A stretch of 64,000 bases of DNA from Branchinecta lynchi (GCA_023053575.1 JAKZAP010000010.1:20706628-20770627); one strand, 5' to 3'; shown: positions 1 through 11,868, numbered from the stretch's first letter. Translations and numbers: made by a program. The notes: generated by a model from the sequence alone, not told the origin.

Positions 1-704
1 AGAATGGAAAGTTTGTTAAAATTAAAAGTTTTATTTGGAGTTGATTAGATGTTCTATTTAGGGCAAGAAGACATGCTGAATGAACTTATGTGAAATTTTT
101 TTTCACATAAGTGTTTTTAATTTTTGTTTTATAATAATTTTCTACCTGGACATGTAGTTCCCCCCCGAATCCGGCCAAAACCGGAAAATTATTAGAAGCT
201 TAAGTTTTATTTCTAGTTGATTAGATAACCGATTTAAGGGTAAGAAGAGATGCTGAATCCGTGTTTGACAATCATATTTTACCGGGAAATTTAGTTCGAC
301 CGGAATCCAGCTGGAGTCGGAAAATTTGCTATAAGTTAAATTTTTATTTGAAGTTGATTAGATGTTCATTATTAAGGAAAGAGATACCCTGAGTTCGTTT
401 TTGAGCTTTCTTTTTTCGCCGGGCAAGTAGTTCTGGAGTTCGGCCGAAACCAGGAAATTGGCAGAAGTGGCAGGAAGTTTTCATCAAAACAGATATGACT
501 TATAGGGGTAAACACACATGCTGAATGCATATCTGTAACTTGGTTTTCTCAGATGACTAGCTATTTGGCCTTAATCTGTTTCTGAATTTTAATTGTAAAA
601 ATGTTCAAGGAGTCTGGCGATGACTGGATCTGGCTAAGACAAGACCAAGTTGTCTGGATCAGATACTGAATTTTTGGGATCCCATCGAAACCTTTGGTCT
701 TGTT
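1..704 (-). mobile_element. GGGATCCC-type HINE/Helentron-like element, cut by window start
   Basis: This copy carries repeats of a ~136 bp core (marker words 'agaagacatgctgaa' and 'ccggaatccggc') and then the unique end with 'ggatctggc' and 'gggatcccatcgaaacc', finishing at 'ggtcttgtt'. The same end recurs near 9922, 29186 and, on the other strand, near 18914, 35117 and 57320. The layout (core tandem repeats, microsatellite, subterminal GGGATCCC inverted repeats) resembles pearl/HINE elements; that assignment is inferred. No coding sequence is supported in it. Confidence 0.75.
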
Positions 705-927
705 AACCACGGCTCGTCTATTTTTCATACATTTTGCATCCAGCCGCTGAGTCGGAGCGGGGGAAGGCTGGATAGAGTCAACAAGCACTAACAAGAAAAT
801 TGCCAAGTTCACGTGGAAAGTAATGGCATTTTTGAAAAACAATATTTCTGAGATATTTCATCGTGAAAAGGTCATTTGTAGTAAGAGCTGTGCTTCAAAA
901 CGCCAGGGACATGCAAACCAGGAAAAA

Positions 928-1226
928 GACAAGTGAATCACTAGTAACAGATGTACACACTAAGCTTTACAAAGGGATTGAGTGATGGATGCCGAGTCTC
1001 TTCAAAAAGACCTTGACAAGGCCCATTTTCACAGTTGGGAGGTAGTGTGTACGTAAAGGTAAGGACATCTTCTTCACGGATGTAAAGATTAAATAATGAG
1101 AAAACTATGGAAGAAGACCCCAAAAGACCAGGAAAAAGACATGTGAACGACTCATGACAGATGTAGACGCTAAGCTGTACAGAGGCATTGAGTGATGGAT
1201 GCCGAGTCTTCAAAAAGACCTTAACA
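928..1226 (+). repeat. Direct duplication inside a LINE remnant
   Basis: The stretch 928-1017 ('ccaggaaaaagaca', 'cagatgtacacactaagc', 'gtgatggatgccgagtct') is repeated at 1129-1226 with a few changes. Both copies match the part of a LINE reverse transcriptase before the thumb, so an old local duplication split the retrotransposon remnant. Confidence 0.6.
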
Positions 1227-1538
1227 AGATTTGCTAGTGGATGACCGAATGGGACATGGAGATCAATACCAATAAATGTCACCACCTTCGTCTTGGCCAC
1301 ACCAACCTTCACCATCGGTACACCTTTGACGACAGAACGATTGATAGCAACCTCTGAGAGTGACCTCGGGGTAGTTATGGACTCAAATTTGAAATTCTCA
1401 CCACATTACGAAAGAATCACCAAGAAAAGTACAGAAATTGTGAATCTTACGAGAAGGACATTTACATTCACGGACAATTCCCTGTTATTCAAGGTCGCTC
1501 GCTCACTAACTGAATATGGCCGCGCAACAATTCTATAA
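1129..1538 (+). pseudogene. LINE reverse transcriptase fragment (CR1/jockey-like group)
   Basis: Frame-shifted plus-strand translation gives typical LINE text: SLQKDLNK, then DMEINTNKCHHLRLGH, then ESDLGVVMDSNLKFSPH and ITKKSTEIVNLTRRTF, ending near LTEYG. This is the thumb region downstream of the catalytic YADD box, normally followed by a conserved C-terminal end. At least two frame changes are needed, so it is dead. The exact clade cannot be set from this piece. Confidence 0.75.
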
Positions 1539-1552
1539 CAAGGCCGTCATCG

Positions 1553-1960
1553 TCATTTAGCACGTTCAGAAAAAAAAAAAAAAACAGTGCTCGCCATTCG
1601 CCATCTGCCTTACGGAAACCGGCTTGAAAAACTCCAGTTTCCGGGCAGTTTCCGAGAATTCGAATTTTGAGTTAGTAGAAAAAAAAGCAGAAGGTTTGTG
1701 TGCCTGGAGTAAGAATTGAACGCGCGACCTCTTGACTACTCCCCCGATACTATGGCCGAAACACGGTCACAGGCGAAATTTTAAAGTGCATAAGTGCATA
1801 ATTACAGTGCATAAGGGGCAAGGGCCTGCCAGCTAGCTTTTGTAACACTAAGGAGGGGGTTCGAGATAACAAAGAAGGGGGGTCCTTTCGACAATAAGTC
1901 CCTGTATCTTTATATAACCCCCCCCCCCCCCCCCAGGTCGGTCGGTATAACCCCCCCTAA
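1553..1960. other. Gene-free stretch with poly-A and poly-C tracts
   Basis: Holds a poly-A run near 1570, a tRNA-like piece (listed apart) and a C homopolymer near 1918-1935. The next repeat starts abruptly at a second C run. Nothing coding was seen. Confidence 0.5.
1700..1760 (-). repeat. tRNA-like fragment, possible SINE head or tRNA pseudogene
   Basis: The reverse strand reads 'ggccatagtatcggggg' then 'gtcgcgcgttcaattctta', resembling Pol III A-box and B-box spacing. The T-arm pairs poorly and no intact cloverleaf is visible, so it is not called a functional tRNA. Confidence 0.3.
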
Positions 1961-2490
1961 TTGTCAGGCGAGAAAATAATTATCATATTGGGACTCTCCT
2001 TGCCCCCAAACCGAACCTCTAATCAACTTCAGATTAAACTTTTAATTTTTACAAATTCTTCGTTTTTGCCGGATTCCGGGTGAACTACTTGTCAGCCGAG
2101 AAAAAAAATCGTCCTGACTCAGCACGTCTCCTTACCTCTAAATCGAAACTCTAATCAACTTCAGATTTAAACTTTTATTTTTCACAAATTTTCCGGGTGA
2201 ACTAGTATGTCAGGCGAGAAAATAATTTGATATCGGTTTCAGCATGTCTCCTCACCCCTAAATCGACTATTTTATTAGTTCTTAAAAAATAGTTTTTTGT
2301 TTCCCTTAATTTCAAACCCCTCCCCCACCTCTAAATATAGGGCCAGAGAACCCATCTTCTAACTTGACCTGTACTTCGACCCAAAGAGTCTTCACGCCAA
2401 GTTTGATCAACATATCTCAACCCTTTCGAGAGTCATCGTGCTAACAGACGGACAGTTTTTACGAGGTCATAGGTGTCCCAAAAATGGCAT
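1960..2490 (+). mobile_element. GGGATCCC-type element, 5'-truncated
   Basis: Core words 'aatcaacttcagatt', 'ttttgccggattccgg' and 'cagcatgtctcctcacccc' are followed by the single-copy 3' part ('cccatcttctaacttgacc', 'gacggacagtttttacgagg'). It ends at a decayed 'gtgtcccaaaaatgg' where other copies have the GGGATCCC palindrome. Confidence 0.7.
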
Positions 2491-2555
2491 AGGAATGTCA
2501 ACAGAAACACACTAGCATGCAAGTACATAGTCCTAGTATCAGTTTCGGTTGTAAA

Positions 2556-2711
2556 AAGTGTAAAAAGTTTCTCCGAATAAGGATGCAGTATTTGCTACTG
2601 GGATTAATCTTATCTCTGTTGGGATAAAATTAATCCAAATTAGAGATAATCTTATCTCAATAAAGACAAAATTAATCCTAGTAGCAAATACTGCAAAAAA
2701 ATTTAACAGTG
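2556..2711. mobile_element. Tc1/mariner-like palindromic MITE, older copy
   Basis: Two arms pair around 'gcagtatttgctact' (from 2586) and 'agtagcaaatactgc' (to 2694). The right end is CAGTG followed by TA. It is the same family as the better-preserved copy at 19078-19244; the left end has lost the clean CACTG. Confidence 0.7.
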
Positions 2712-2868
2712 TATACTTCTTACCATTTATCCTACTTGTGTTAGAATGTCTATTTTTTAGATTGATTCCATAAGCACATTACTTCAATCTAAATCTTACT
2801 TTAACCTAAAGCTAAATCTTTATGCTAACTCGGTCTAGCAGAAACAAAGTAGCGAAGCTATTTCTTAC

Positions 2869-2958
2869 CATGGATGCATATCTCTGAATCTTTATTGACC
2901 TCATAGAGTCTAATGGCTTCTGCCAACTCTTCTTCACTTGATATGGTGCAAGGATCTC
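2869..2958 (-). CDS. aPKC: Atypical protein kinase C, PB1-domain exon (second of two seen)
   Basis: The minus strand has acceptor 'cttctag', a 90-nt exon and donor 'gtaaga'. It encodes [15 protein letters not shown] followed by [14 protein letters not shown], which I recognise as the second half of the aPKC PB1 domain (PRKCI/PRKCZ family), including the acidic OPCA segment that in the family binds Par6/p62-type PB1 partners. It starts two bases into a codon and joins the 4300-4421 exon exactly, making the EEGDPC junction; it ends one base into the next codon. The C1 zinc finger and kinase exons must lie left of position 1. Family identity is strong; iota versus zeta is not a meaningful distinction in an invertebrate. 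Confidence 0.93.
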
Positions 2959-3002
2959 CTAGAAGTGAGTAATAAATAAATCTGAGAACATCTATTTTGA
3001 AA

Positions 3003-3125
3003 CAGCCTCATTCGTTTATTCAAACAATGTTTACAACGGATACGTCAGCTACGATTCTTCATCAGCGATATTTCGGCCCTTCTTAGCAAGGGTCTTCGTC
3101 AGGCTGTCAATCTTCTGGTTCAACT
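3003..3125 (-). mobile_element. Penelope-like element end with hammerhead-like core
   Basis: The reverse strand reads 'ctgacgaagacccttgc', 'aagaagggccgaaatatcg', 'ctgatgaagaatcgtagc', 'attgtttgaata'. The CTGACGA, stem, GAAA order matches the hammerhead-ribozyme core known from Penelope-like elements. Related copies lie at 60057-60180 and 60313-60418. No reverse transcriptase is attached. Ribozyme function is inferred from the motif only. Confidence 0.55.
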
Positions 3126-3770
3126 TCGGGGAAGAAAATAAACCTATAATAAATAACTGAAGCTTCTACCGACTATAAATATCTTATTAAAGTAAATTAT
3201 CTTCAAATACCACTATAATGAAAAAACTAGTCCTGAGATTTAATTTTTGACACGGACGCTGTTTTTGCTGCACGGTTGGGGCGATGACAGGAAAGGGTTC
3301 TTCTGCATTTTGGTCAACTTCGTTTTTTTATTAATAAGAGGCTGAAAACGTCGTTTTGGCGTCGTCAAACGTCGTCATCTCGTTTTGGCTACTAAGCTGG
3401 GTCAATTGCGGCTAGAAAATTCTGACTAGCCGACGATGATGGCCACACAATGAGATCCAGAAAATGTGTTGTGTGGAGGTTTGTGGAAAATTATGACCAG
3501 ACCAACACCTCTCCAGTTTCTACATTTGATGACACCAGAAAAAAAAACCCATCAAGTTTCTTTCCGAGTGAGGTTCAATCAAACATATTTTAAAGAATAT
3601 TAATATTATTCTTCTCTCATCTAACGCCATTTTAAAATCCGAATCCCCCCCCCCCCCCTTCTAGCACAATGTTCTGGGTCAATGTGTCAAGTCACTGAGC
3701 AGTCTCACGAAACAGACTGAGGCAGAATGGTAGATTTCTGCACAGCAAAAAGCTTCGCCGTTTGATGAAT

Positions 3771-4243
3771 TTAAAGGCCCATTCACAACGGGTTTTAGTC
3801 CAATAGATACAATCACATCCACTCCTTGCTGTCTTGAAAACCGAAAGTGAATTAAGGTCATTGTTCTTCGGTCTGGCGTGGTTCAGCGTTAGCCAATCGG
3901 AACATACCTCAGAATTCCCCTAAGTAATGTGATTGGCTAGTGAGAGACTAGCTGGTACCGAGACTGGCACCAGTATCGACTGCGAAGGGCAGAAACCCAG
4001 CTAATTCTCGGTCTAAGAGCGATTTCCTGAACTGGCTGGTATGAGTAGGCTATTAGTTAGTATGGTATGTTCTTTTTTATTTGTTTATCTCAAAATTTGT
4101 TGAGTATTTGATTGTGCAAGTGTTGGGTCACGTTTAATGTATTTTTTGGCCGTGTTGTATTCTTATTTCTTTTTTATACTCGCCAGCTTTGGCGGTCAGA
4201 AATAAATGAAATTAGTTAAAACCCGTTGTGAATGGGCCTTAAG
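3771..4243. mobile_element. Non-autonomous TIR element in the aPKC intron
   Basis: The ends are inverted repeats of ~25 bp: 'aaggcccattcacaacggg' at the left and 'cccgttgtgaatgggcctt' at the right. TTAA is present at both outer borders, compatible with a TTAA target site. The interior (~420 bp) has no supported coding sequence. It ends about 55 bp from the aPKC exon. Confidence 0.75.
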
Positions 4244-4299
4244 ACCATTCATGGGAAAGGGTTTCTAACAATGGATATCATAGCTAAATAAGCACAAAC

Positions 4300-4421
4300 C
4301 TTCTTCGTCAATCCATTTGATAGTGAACAGCTGATCTGGGGCAAAGCTACACATATCTCTGACCTCTTCCTGGAGGTGTTCCAGGTCCACTTTGGGATCC
4401 ACGTAGGTGACCAAAATCCCG
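4300..4421 (-). CDS. aPKC: Atypical protein kinase C, PB1-domain exon (first of two seen)
   Basis: The minus strand has acceptor 'ctgttttag', a 122-nt exon and donor 'gtttgt' (GT, weak after that). It encodes GILVTYVDPKVDLEHLQEEV and then RDMCSFAPDQLFTIKWIDEE, the first half of the aPKC PB1 domain. RDMCSF and KWIDEEG are hallmark strings of the family. In animals the kinase works with Par6/Par3 in cell polarity at the cortex. The exon begins on the third base of a codon, so an upstream exon (start codon, first PB1 strand) must lie to the right. I could not find it between here and the Ski gene. Confidence 0.95.
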
Positions 4422-4673
4422 CTAAAACAGTAATGAAATGATAGCTTGAGTCTCTTACCAGATTACTCGCTAAATAATACAGTCTTCTTGTTGGCTTGTC
4501 ATAACAATCAAGAAACTCTATCACATCAACCCCTGGACAGACGAATGCTGACCTGGTGGTTCAGCTATGTTGCAGACTACTCACCATGCACAACAGTTAA
4601 CCAATGACGGAGTGTTTCCCTGAACCTTTCTTGCTAGCAGAGACACGGGCATGTCATATAACTAAAGGTAGAG

Positions 4674-4844
4674 CAGAGCTGGTGGACCCGGACTCTGGAC
4701 TCGTCTCGAAACGCCGTTTTCAAGGACTCGGACTCGTCTTTCACAGAGCTGTCCTTCCGCCAGAGCTGTGGAATCGGACTCTGGACTTGTCTCAAGCCAC
4801 CTTTTTCAAGGACTCGGACTTGTCTCGGACTCGTAGCAGCTCTG
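4674..4844. mobile_element. hAT-like MITE (CAGAGCTG termini)
   Basis: It begins CAGAGCTG, ends CAGCTCTG, and is flanked by a perfect 8-bp duplication AGGTAGAG (4666-4673 and 4845-4852). The 171-bp body is built from 'ggactcggactcgtct'-like repeats. An 8-bp duplication with CAG ends is typical of the hAT superfamily. Confidence 0.85.
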
Positions 4845-4852
4845 AGGTAGAG

Positions 4853-6765
4853 TATTACTAAAATGGAAACATGACCCCCCCCCCCCCCCCAGGACCAAAC
4901 ACTCTTGGCGAGTGGTGACCCCTCCCCCTTTTTGGGGTACATAACCCCTCCACACAAACACAGTCAGTAGTCCCTTATCGGACATGTCTATAGACTTGCT
5001 GATAAAATCTGGAAATAAAAATATATTTTCATAACAAATGTAGCCTATATAGAAGGGAGTAGCCGTATAGCCTCCGTCATATATTTATATTTAACTCGCT
5101 TGTCTAGGGAAAATCCTTAAGTGCTTGCAGTCAAACTGCAGTATCTGATGATATTTTATAATTTCCTGTAAGCTATATTTTCATTTTTTTTTTTGGGGGG
5201 GGGGTTCAGGGGGGATTGGTACAGGGCATCACCAGGGGTTAGGCAGGGAGGTTATGTCCAAAAGCCTAAAATTAGCCTATTTAGTAACTAGTTAAACACT
5301 ATGTTCCTGGCCTATCAGCCTCATATCAGTCTACCAGAAACCCCTAATTTGGTATAGCCTATACCAAACACTAGATATCTTAGGCCAAATTGATAATTCA
5401 AGGGAAGTTCAGGAAATAATCAATCGGAATTCCTTTACAGTAGAACAGGTCCGGGTAAGGGTACTTACAGGTGACCAGTGTTTGGCACAGGTTATCCAGC
5501 ATTAGGTATAGGCTGCAACAACTGCTTGATGTACCTAGAATTTGGCATAGGGATTCCCAAAATCAGGGATTTGAATGAATGAATGAAGGATTTATGACGC
5601 ACTGCCGAAGGCCGTAAGTGCAGTAGAAAAGGACAAAGAAATATAAAATAACCTCACTCAAAAAATATTTTCCATAAAGGTTCACTAATTTAGAATCACG
5701 CTGATGAGATCGTGGACAGGTAAGTTACATATCGGAGAACATAAATCAGAGGAGAGGGCTTCAAGCGTCAACAATGGGTCGGAAATCAACACACGGTGGA
5801 TCAGGTTGAGGGAGACTGCCTCCATATGGCAGTCCAAACCCCAAAGGAGTGGAGTGGCTGTCTTCCACAAAGGAGTTTTACCTAGCTGTGCTAAGAAGAC
5901 TAAAAGTAACATTATTCCTTCAGCCAAGCTGACTGCAAATCAAGTTTAACTGATATATACCCAGCGCAGTTACTAGCAGCGCAGTTACTATCTCTTTAGC
6001 ACATTCAAATATAAAGATAAAAGTTCTCAATCACTGGTGAAGATTCGGCAGAAGTACTCTGAAGAGCTTTTACAGGAGATCAACTGGTTGAGATATACCC
6101 CTGAATACAAATATCTCCATAATCATTATAAAAAAGATGTAACTCTCTGCCTATCATCTTAATCTACTAGGTTCACGATTTACTATTATACTAAAATACT
6201 ACACAAAACATTACAGTAGAGGAATACAGCCCTCTCAACTTTTGAATACCTTAGTTTTGTTTATTGCTTATAAAAAAAAAAGGCAAATGGAAATGGAGAG
6301 TAACACACTTGTTACCAGCTAACAGCTAGCTCTTTCAGCCTTCTTTTGGCAGCTAATTCTTCTTTTATCAAACCGTTCATAAGGAAAAATTAAGCTGCAA
6401 GGTAACGAAATTTGTCAAGAGACATCTGAATCTTCCTGTGAAAAAGACAATACCGATAAAGTTCTTGCCTAGCATCAGCTATTGACATTAGTCTTTTTAA
6501 TTTCGAACCAGAGTTCGTCATTGTCTGGATGGAGTAAATCTTGAAAGAAGGAACAAAAGCCAAAAGGAAGTTAAAAGCAGTATGATTCGCAGTCAGCTTG
6601 GGCCCAATGAATATTTAGGTTTTAGTGTTTTTCTACCCAACCATTCAATCCATTCATTGACCTGCAACCTGATGACATTCAAATACCTAAGCATAGCTAC
6701 TGTAATCTGACCGTAATTCCAAAGAATTTTGACACATAGAATCACTTTTGGAGTGTGAACCAGAG
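4853..6765. other. Gene-free stretch
   Basis: Contains a C run (4875-4890), a T-then-G run near 5190-5210, a GAAT microsatellite near 5571, a short doubled 'agcgcagttacta' near 5965, and the recurring phrase 'gctgactgcaaatca' near 5930 (also near 6590, 29300 and 43945). The longest open frames give no recognisable protein. Confidence 0.5.
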
Positions 6766-8414
6766 AACAAGAGCTACGAGCTCATATGGCACTTGTTACT
6801 AGTAGGTGGTTTGAGAAGCGCGAAAATGAATCTGAGCATTTTTCCAGGAATTCCGATACCCCTCCCGACCGTGCTCGGATCCGGTCCAGACTCTAAACTT
6901 TGTCATCTAAGGCAGACGTCTATACTTTCCAAGTTTCACTCAAATCACTTCACTCGTTTAACCCCTATGCGAGCCACAGCATTTACGGGACCCCCCCCCC
7001 TCCCTAATGTGGCCGAATACGACTCGGACACATGCTAACAACTCTTCTCCCCGTCCATCAAGATTAAATCGAATCGGAGCATAACTGCAAATTTCCGGTT
7101 CCTACTTCATCCTCCTCCTACCTCGGTCGGATCCAGTTCGGACGCCAAATCTAGGCCGCATAAACTTTGTACTGTTGAAGTTGCATTCCATTCTGCGCAT
7201 CCGTTTAGTCTTTCTGCATGTCACAAAGTTTCTGGACCCCTCCCCCCCAACCATGGCCGCATGGGTTCGTTCGTACACATGCTCTGCATATCTAGGTCAT
7301 CAGTTTTTATCACCCATAAAGTTTCACTTGAATCAGACCAGTTTTTCGCAACCTACGGAAGTCAGTGACTTCCGGAATCCACTCCCTCTACTCCCCGAAA
7401 AAAGGTCTGGTCCAGGAACGGAAGCCTTCCTAGGGCATTGTGTCGGGTCCTTAAGTCTATTTGGCCGGGTCAATAATATGCCTGCCTAGTTTTATCGTCC
7501 TTAGCACATCTGGAAATATCCTATCTCGCGATCACAGTAATTTTGGGAAATCCACTCGAACTCCCCCCAAAGAGCCCCGACGTGATCTGGTTCCGTCAAG
7601 AACGTATGTAATAATTATGCTTGTTCTTTCCACCAAATTCCATCCCGATCCCTCGACACTAAGCGTTTCACCGAAATTCCGGTGCCCCCTTCCAGCCCCC
7701 CCCCCCCAAGTATCGGATCCGGTCCGGGCTTGACATGGAACATCTGAGACAACAGCTTTTTCCACTTGCAAAGTTTCATTCAAATCCGAAAGCCCGTTTA
7801 AAAGTTATATTATATACTCGTATTCCCTCATATTCTTGACGAGTTTCATTACTGATGAAATAAGATGATGACCCCTACACCCCTACATGAGGAAGTACCG
7901 AACTCGCTGGATCACCAGAACCCTCCACTCACCCCACAGTGCACAAATCAGGTCCGGTTATGTCAATGATGTGTCTAGGACTTGTGCTTGTTCTTCCCAA
8001 CAAGTTTCATCCCGATCCCTCCACTCTAAGCGTTTCCGAAGATTTCCGGCTCCCCCCTCCAACTCCCCCCCCCCCCCCCCCAAGTAACCGGATCCGGTTC
8101 GGATTTTAAGTGGGTCGTCTGAGACACGAGGTCTTTCCAAATATCAAGTTTCATCAAGATCTGATCACCCGTTCAAAAGTTATAAATACCTCAAGTTTCC
8201 AGATTCCCCCTCCCTCCACTCCCCCACGATGCTCAGACTGGGGAAGTGACTACTCCCAACTTAATCTTTTGGGGTCCCTGATACGCCTGCCAAGTTTCAT
8301 CGTCCTAGCTTATCTGGAAGTGCCCAAACTAGAAAAACCCGGACCGACCGACAGACCGACGGACGGACAGAAATTGCGATCGCTATATGGCAAGGCCGAA
8401 GGGCAAGTGCCATA
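6766..8414 (+). mobile_element. GGCACTTG-type HINE/Helentron-like element, diverged full-length copy
   Basis: It opens with 'aacaagagctacgagctcat' and 'atggcacttgtta'. It carries several diverged units with markers 'aagtttcatcccgatccctc' and 'ggatccggtccgg', then 'accgaccgacagaccgac' microsatellite, and closes with 'gcgatcgctatatggcaagg' and the hairpin end 'gggcaagtgccat'. Both termini are shared with the arrays at 31515-33690 and 39923-42636, which lie in the opposite orientation. Proline-rich open frames here are translations of C-rich repeat units. Confidence 0.8.
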
Positions 8415-8565
8415 ATACAAATTGGTTCAAACCATTTAGCCCTGCTTCAACAGCTTAACTCGAAGACTAAGTCCAATTACATGCTACCCAGCACAAGGAA
8501 TTTGGGCTAAAACAGAAACGGTAAAATGCGGGAAATACAAAACGGAACAGAAACAGAAACGGTGA

Positions 8566-9922
8566 AAAACAAGACCTAAGGTTTCGATTGGATCCCAAAA
8601 CTCTGATATTTGATCCAGACAATTGGGTCTTGTCGTCGCCAAATCCAGTCTTCGCAACGTTAATCATCTGAGAAAACCAAGTTCAGATATACCTCTATAA
8701 GCCATATCTATTTTGACGATACTGACCGAAACTTCCTGCTTTACTTCTGCCAAATATCCGGTTACGGCCGAGTTCCGAGCGAACTCCTTGTCCAGCAAAA
8801 AATAACAATTCAGAAACGAATTCAGTGTATCTCCTTATCCCTATAAAGAACATCTAATCAACTTCAAATAAAACTTTCGCTTATAAAAATTTGCCCGGTT
8901 TGTCCGGATTCCGGGCGAACTAGTTGTCCGACGAGAAAATGGTTTTAATCATCGTTCTCAGCTTATCTTCTTACCCCATAATCGAACATCTAATCAACTT
9001 CAAATAAAACTTTTAATTCTAACCAACTTTTCGGATTTTGCCGGATTCCGGAAGAACTACTTATCGGGCGAGAAAATGGTTTTCACCATCGTGTTACGCG
9101 TGTCTTGTTACCTCATAATGGACTATTACATTAGCTATTTAAAAATATTTTGTTTGCCCCTTAATTTGAACCCCCTCCCCCACCCCTAACTGTAGGGCTA
9201 CAGAGCCCATCTACGAACTTGACCTTACCCTTGACCCAAAGAATCCTCACACCAAGCTTCAACAAAATATCTCATTCCCTTCGAGATTTATAGTGCTGAC
9301 AGACAGACAGACAGACAGACGGACAGACAGACGGAAAACATGCTAAACACGATGTTGAAAACCATTTCCTTGACGGATAAGTAGTTGGTCCGGAATCCGG
9401 CAAAAACCGGAACGTTGGTTAGAATTAAAAGTTTTTTGAAGTTGATTAAATGTTCGATTATGGGGTAAGAAGACATGCTGGACACGATGATGAAAACCAT
9501 TTTTTCGTCGGACAACTAGTTCGCTCGGAATCCGGCTAAACCAGAAAATTTGTTAAAAGCGAAAGTTATTTTTTTAAGTTAATCAGATGACAGATTAAGG
9601 GCTAAGAAACAACGCTGAGTCTGTATATGACAATCATTTTGTACCAGGACATAGAATTTGTCCGGAATCCGGCTGAAACCAGAAATTTTATAAGTTAAAG
9701 TTTTATTTGAAGTTAGTAGATTGAACTTGGTTTTCTCAGATGATTAGCGTTGCGCAGACTGGATCATGCGAAGACAATCCCCAACAAGATAGCTTCAGGG
9801 GGTCTTGTTTATCGCATTATATTTATGATATGTAGTCTCTGTAGTACAAATAAATGAATGAATGGATTGTCTGGATCAAATATTAGATTTGTGCGATCCC
9901 ATCGAAACCTTAGGTCTTGTTT
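8566..9922. mobile_element. Two GGGATCCC-type elements fused head to head
   Basis: The plus-oriented half starts 'aaacaagacctaaggtttcg' and runs to the GACA microsatellite at 9295-9335. There the sequence flips directly into the core of a minus-oriented copy ('gaaaacatgctaaacacg') that ends 'ccttaggtcttgttt'. About 95 bp of foreign sequence with 'aaataaatgaatgaatgg' lies near 9775-9868. The join lies inside the microsatellite. Confidence 0.75.
9295..9335 (+). repeat. GACA/GACG microsatellite
   Basis: Pure GACA units interrupted by GACG, at the junction of the two fused elements. The same motif class lies near one end of most copies of both HINE-like families here. Confidence 0.85.
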
Positions 9923-10153
9923 ATCCCATGCTCAAACGCTGGGGTATGCTGGCAGGGATGAGTATTACTATACTCATCCCCTGTCTGTCCGTGTATGTAC
10001 CCATTATTCCCCAGTAGCGTACCAGCATTCAACAATTTCAAAGTCAAAATGAAATCTCAAATTGTTACTGATGAATTGTTACTGAGTACACATACGCATG
10101 AGAACCATGGTCACCCTTGTCTACATGCCCTGGCGCTTGAGCATCGGTATAAA

Positions 10154-11868
10154 AATAAGAGCTAGAAGCTCACATGACACTTGTAAGGCTGGGTCGAATG
10201 ACGAAAGTAGGAATTTGCCAATTCGAGGGTTTGTTGTAATCATTTGTTAGCAAAACTCTTGACATAAGAATGATCCTGGGACCCTTGGAAATCACGAGAA
10301 TGTATCTTTGCTAGAAGTACTTTTATTTTTGCACTTGGCTGTGATGATGTGCACTTTAAAGACGATAGAACTGTATCTGTAATCAAATCCCTTGAAGAAA
10401 AATGATGATAGGATCACCAATATAATAAAATCTATATTTTACTCAAAAGTAAAATTTGTATTGTAAGGGATTCACTTAAAAGCAAAACCCTTGAGGTAAA
10501 AAAGATCATGGGCATTTTAGTAAAAAAAAAAATAATATTTTTTGGTTAAAAATTGCACTTTAAGGGTACTAGTATTTCATTTGGAAGCAAAACTCTGGTA
10601 GCACAAAGATCATGAGCCCTTTGAGATCATGAATGTATTGTTTGATCAAAAAAGATTCATTTATACTCTGAGGTTAAAATCTGAACTTTAAAGTAGCTAG
10701 AAATTAATTTCTATGCAAAACCCTTGAGGAAAAATGGTCATGGGCTCATCAGGATCATGAAAATGTATATTTAGCTTTAAAATATTCGTTGTACCTTACA
10801 GTTAAGATGACTACTTTAAGTGATGAGTGGATTTGGGAAGTGACAATTTTTAAGAAGATCTTCTCAAGTTTCTAATGTTCAAGTCAAGTTTCATTGTACT
10901 AGCGCATCTGGAAGTACCTTAAAACACCATCACCGGGATTTCTGATCCCCCTCCAACTCTCCCACTGAATGCCCGAATCCAGTCCGGATCTGTCACTGAT
11001 TTATCTAGGGCTTGTGCTTGTTCTTCCCACCTAGTTTCATCCCGATCGCTCTCTCCTATGCGTCACACAAGATTTCGGGTTCTCCCCTCCACCCCCACCC
11101 CCCACCACATTCATTGGATCCGGTCCAAACTTGAAATGGGACATTTGAGACACAAGGTTTTTCTTAACATCTAGATTCATTAAGATCCGACCACCCATTC
11201 GAAACTAATGCCATACCTCAAGATTCAGGATTTGGCCTCCCTCCACTCCCTTCACGATGGTTGGACTGGTGTATTGAATATTTCTAAGCCAATCTTCTCA
11301 AGTCTAAAATGTTCAAGCCAATTTCCTCCGTCCTACCATATCCGGAAGAAGGCTACCTTAACTCGCGGTTACCGGAATTCCGGACCCCACACCCCTCTAA
11401 CTCCCCCCACAGTGCCCGAATCCATTCTGGTCCTGTCACTGATGTATCTAGGGCTTGTGTTTGTTATTCCAACAAGTTTCATCCCAATCGCTCCACTCTA
11501 ATCATGTCACAAGATTCCGGTTCCCTGCTCCAACCCCCCCCCCCCCACCCACATTCATCGGATCCGATCCGGATTCAAAACAGGTCATCTCAGACATGAG
11601 GTCTCTTCCCAAGCATCAAGTTTCGTTATGATTCCCTCACCCGTCCCAAAGTCATACATACTTCATAATCCGGATTCCTCCTCCCTCCACTCCCTTCATG
11701 GTGGTCGGATCAGGGAGGTGATTATTTCCAAATTAGTTTTGTCGGGTACGCCTGCCAATTTTCATCATCCTAGCATTTCTGGAAGTACTCTAACTCGACA
11801 AGAGTGGACCGACAGACTGACTGAAAAGTGATTGGTAAATGGCACTTCAGCGAAGCTGCAAGTGCTAT
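10154..11868 (+). mobile_element. GGCACTTG-type element, strongly diverged
   Basis: Starts 'aataagagctagaagctcac' and ends 'ggtaaatggcacttcagcg' followed by 'gcaagtgctat'. Unit markers ('cttgtgcttgttcttcccac', 'gatccggtcc') repeat at ~280 bp in the second half. The first 700 bp hold different, shorter repeats ('gcaaaacccttgagg', 'gatcatgggc'). Confidence 0.7.

Noticed and set aside
4562..4605. Minus-strand donor-like site near 4580 as the missing aPKC first exon
   Set aside because: The translation upstream of it does not resemble the aPKC N-terminus and the phase cannot be confirmed.
5704..5725. ATG followed by a consensus donor (gacag|gtaagtt) as a small first exon
   Set aside because: Only a few codons and no matching acceptor or known gene; likely coincidence.
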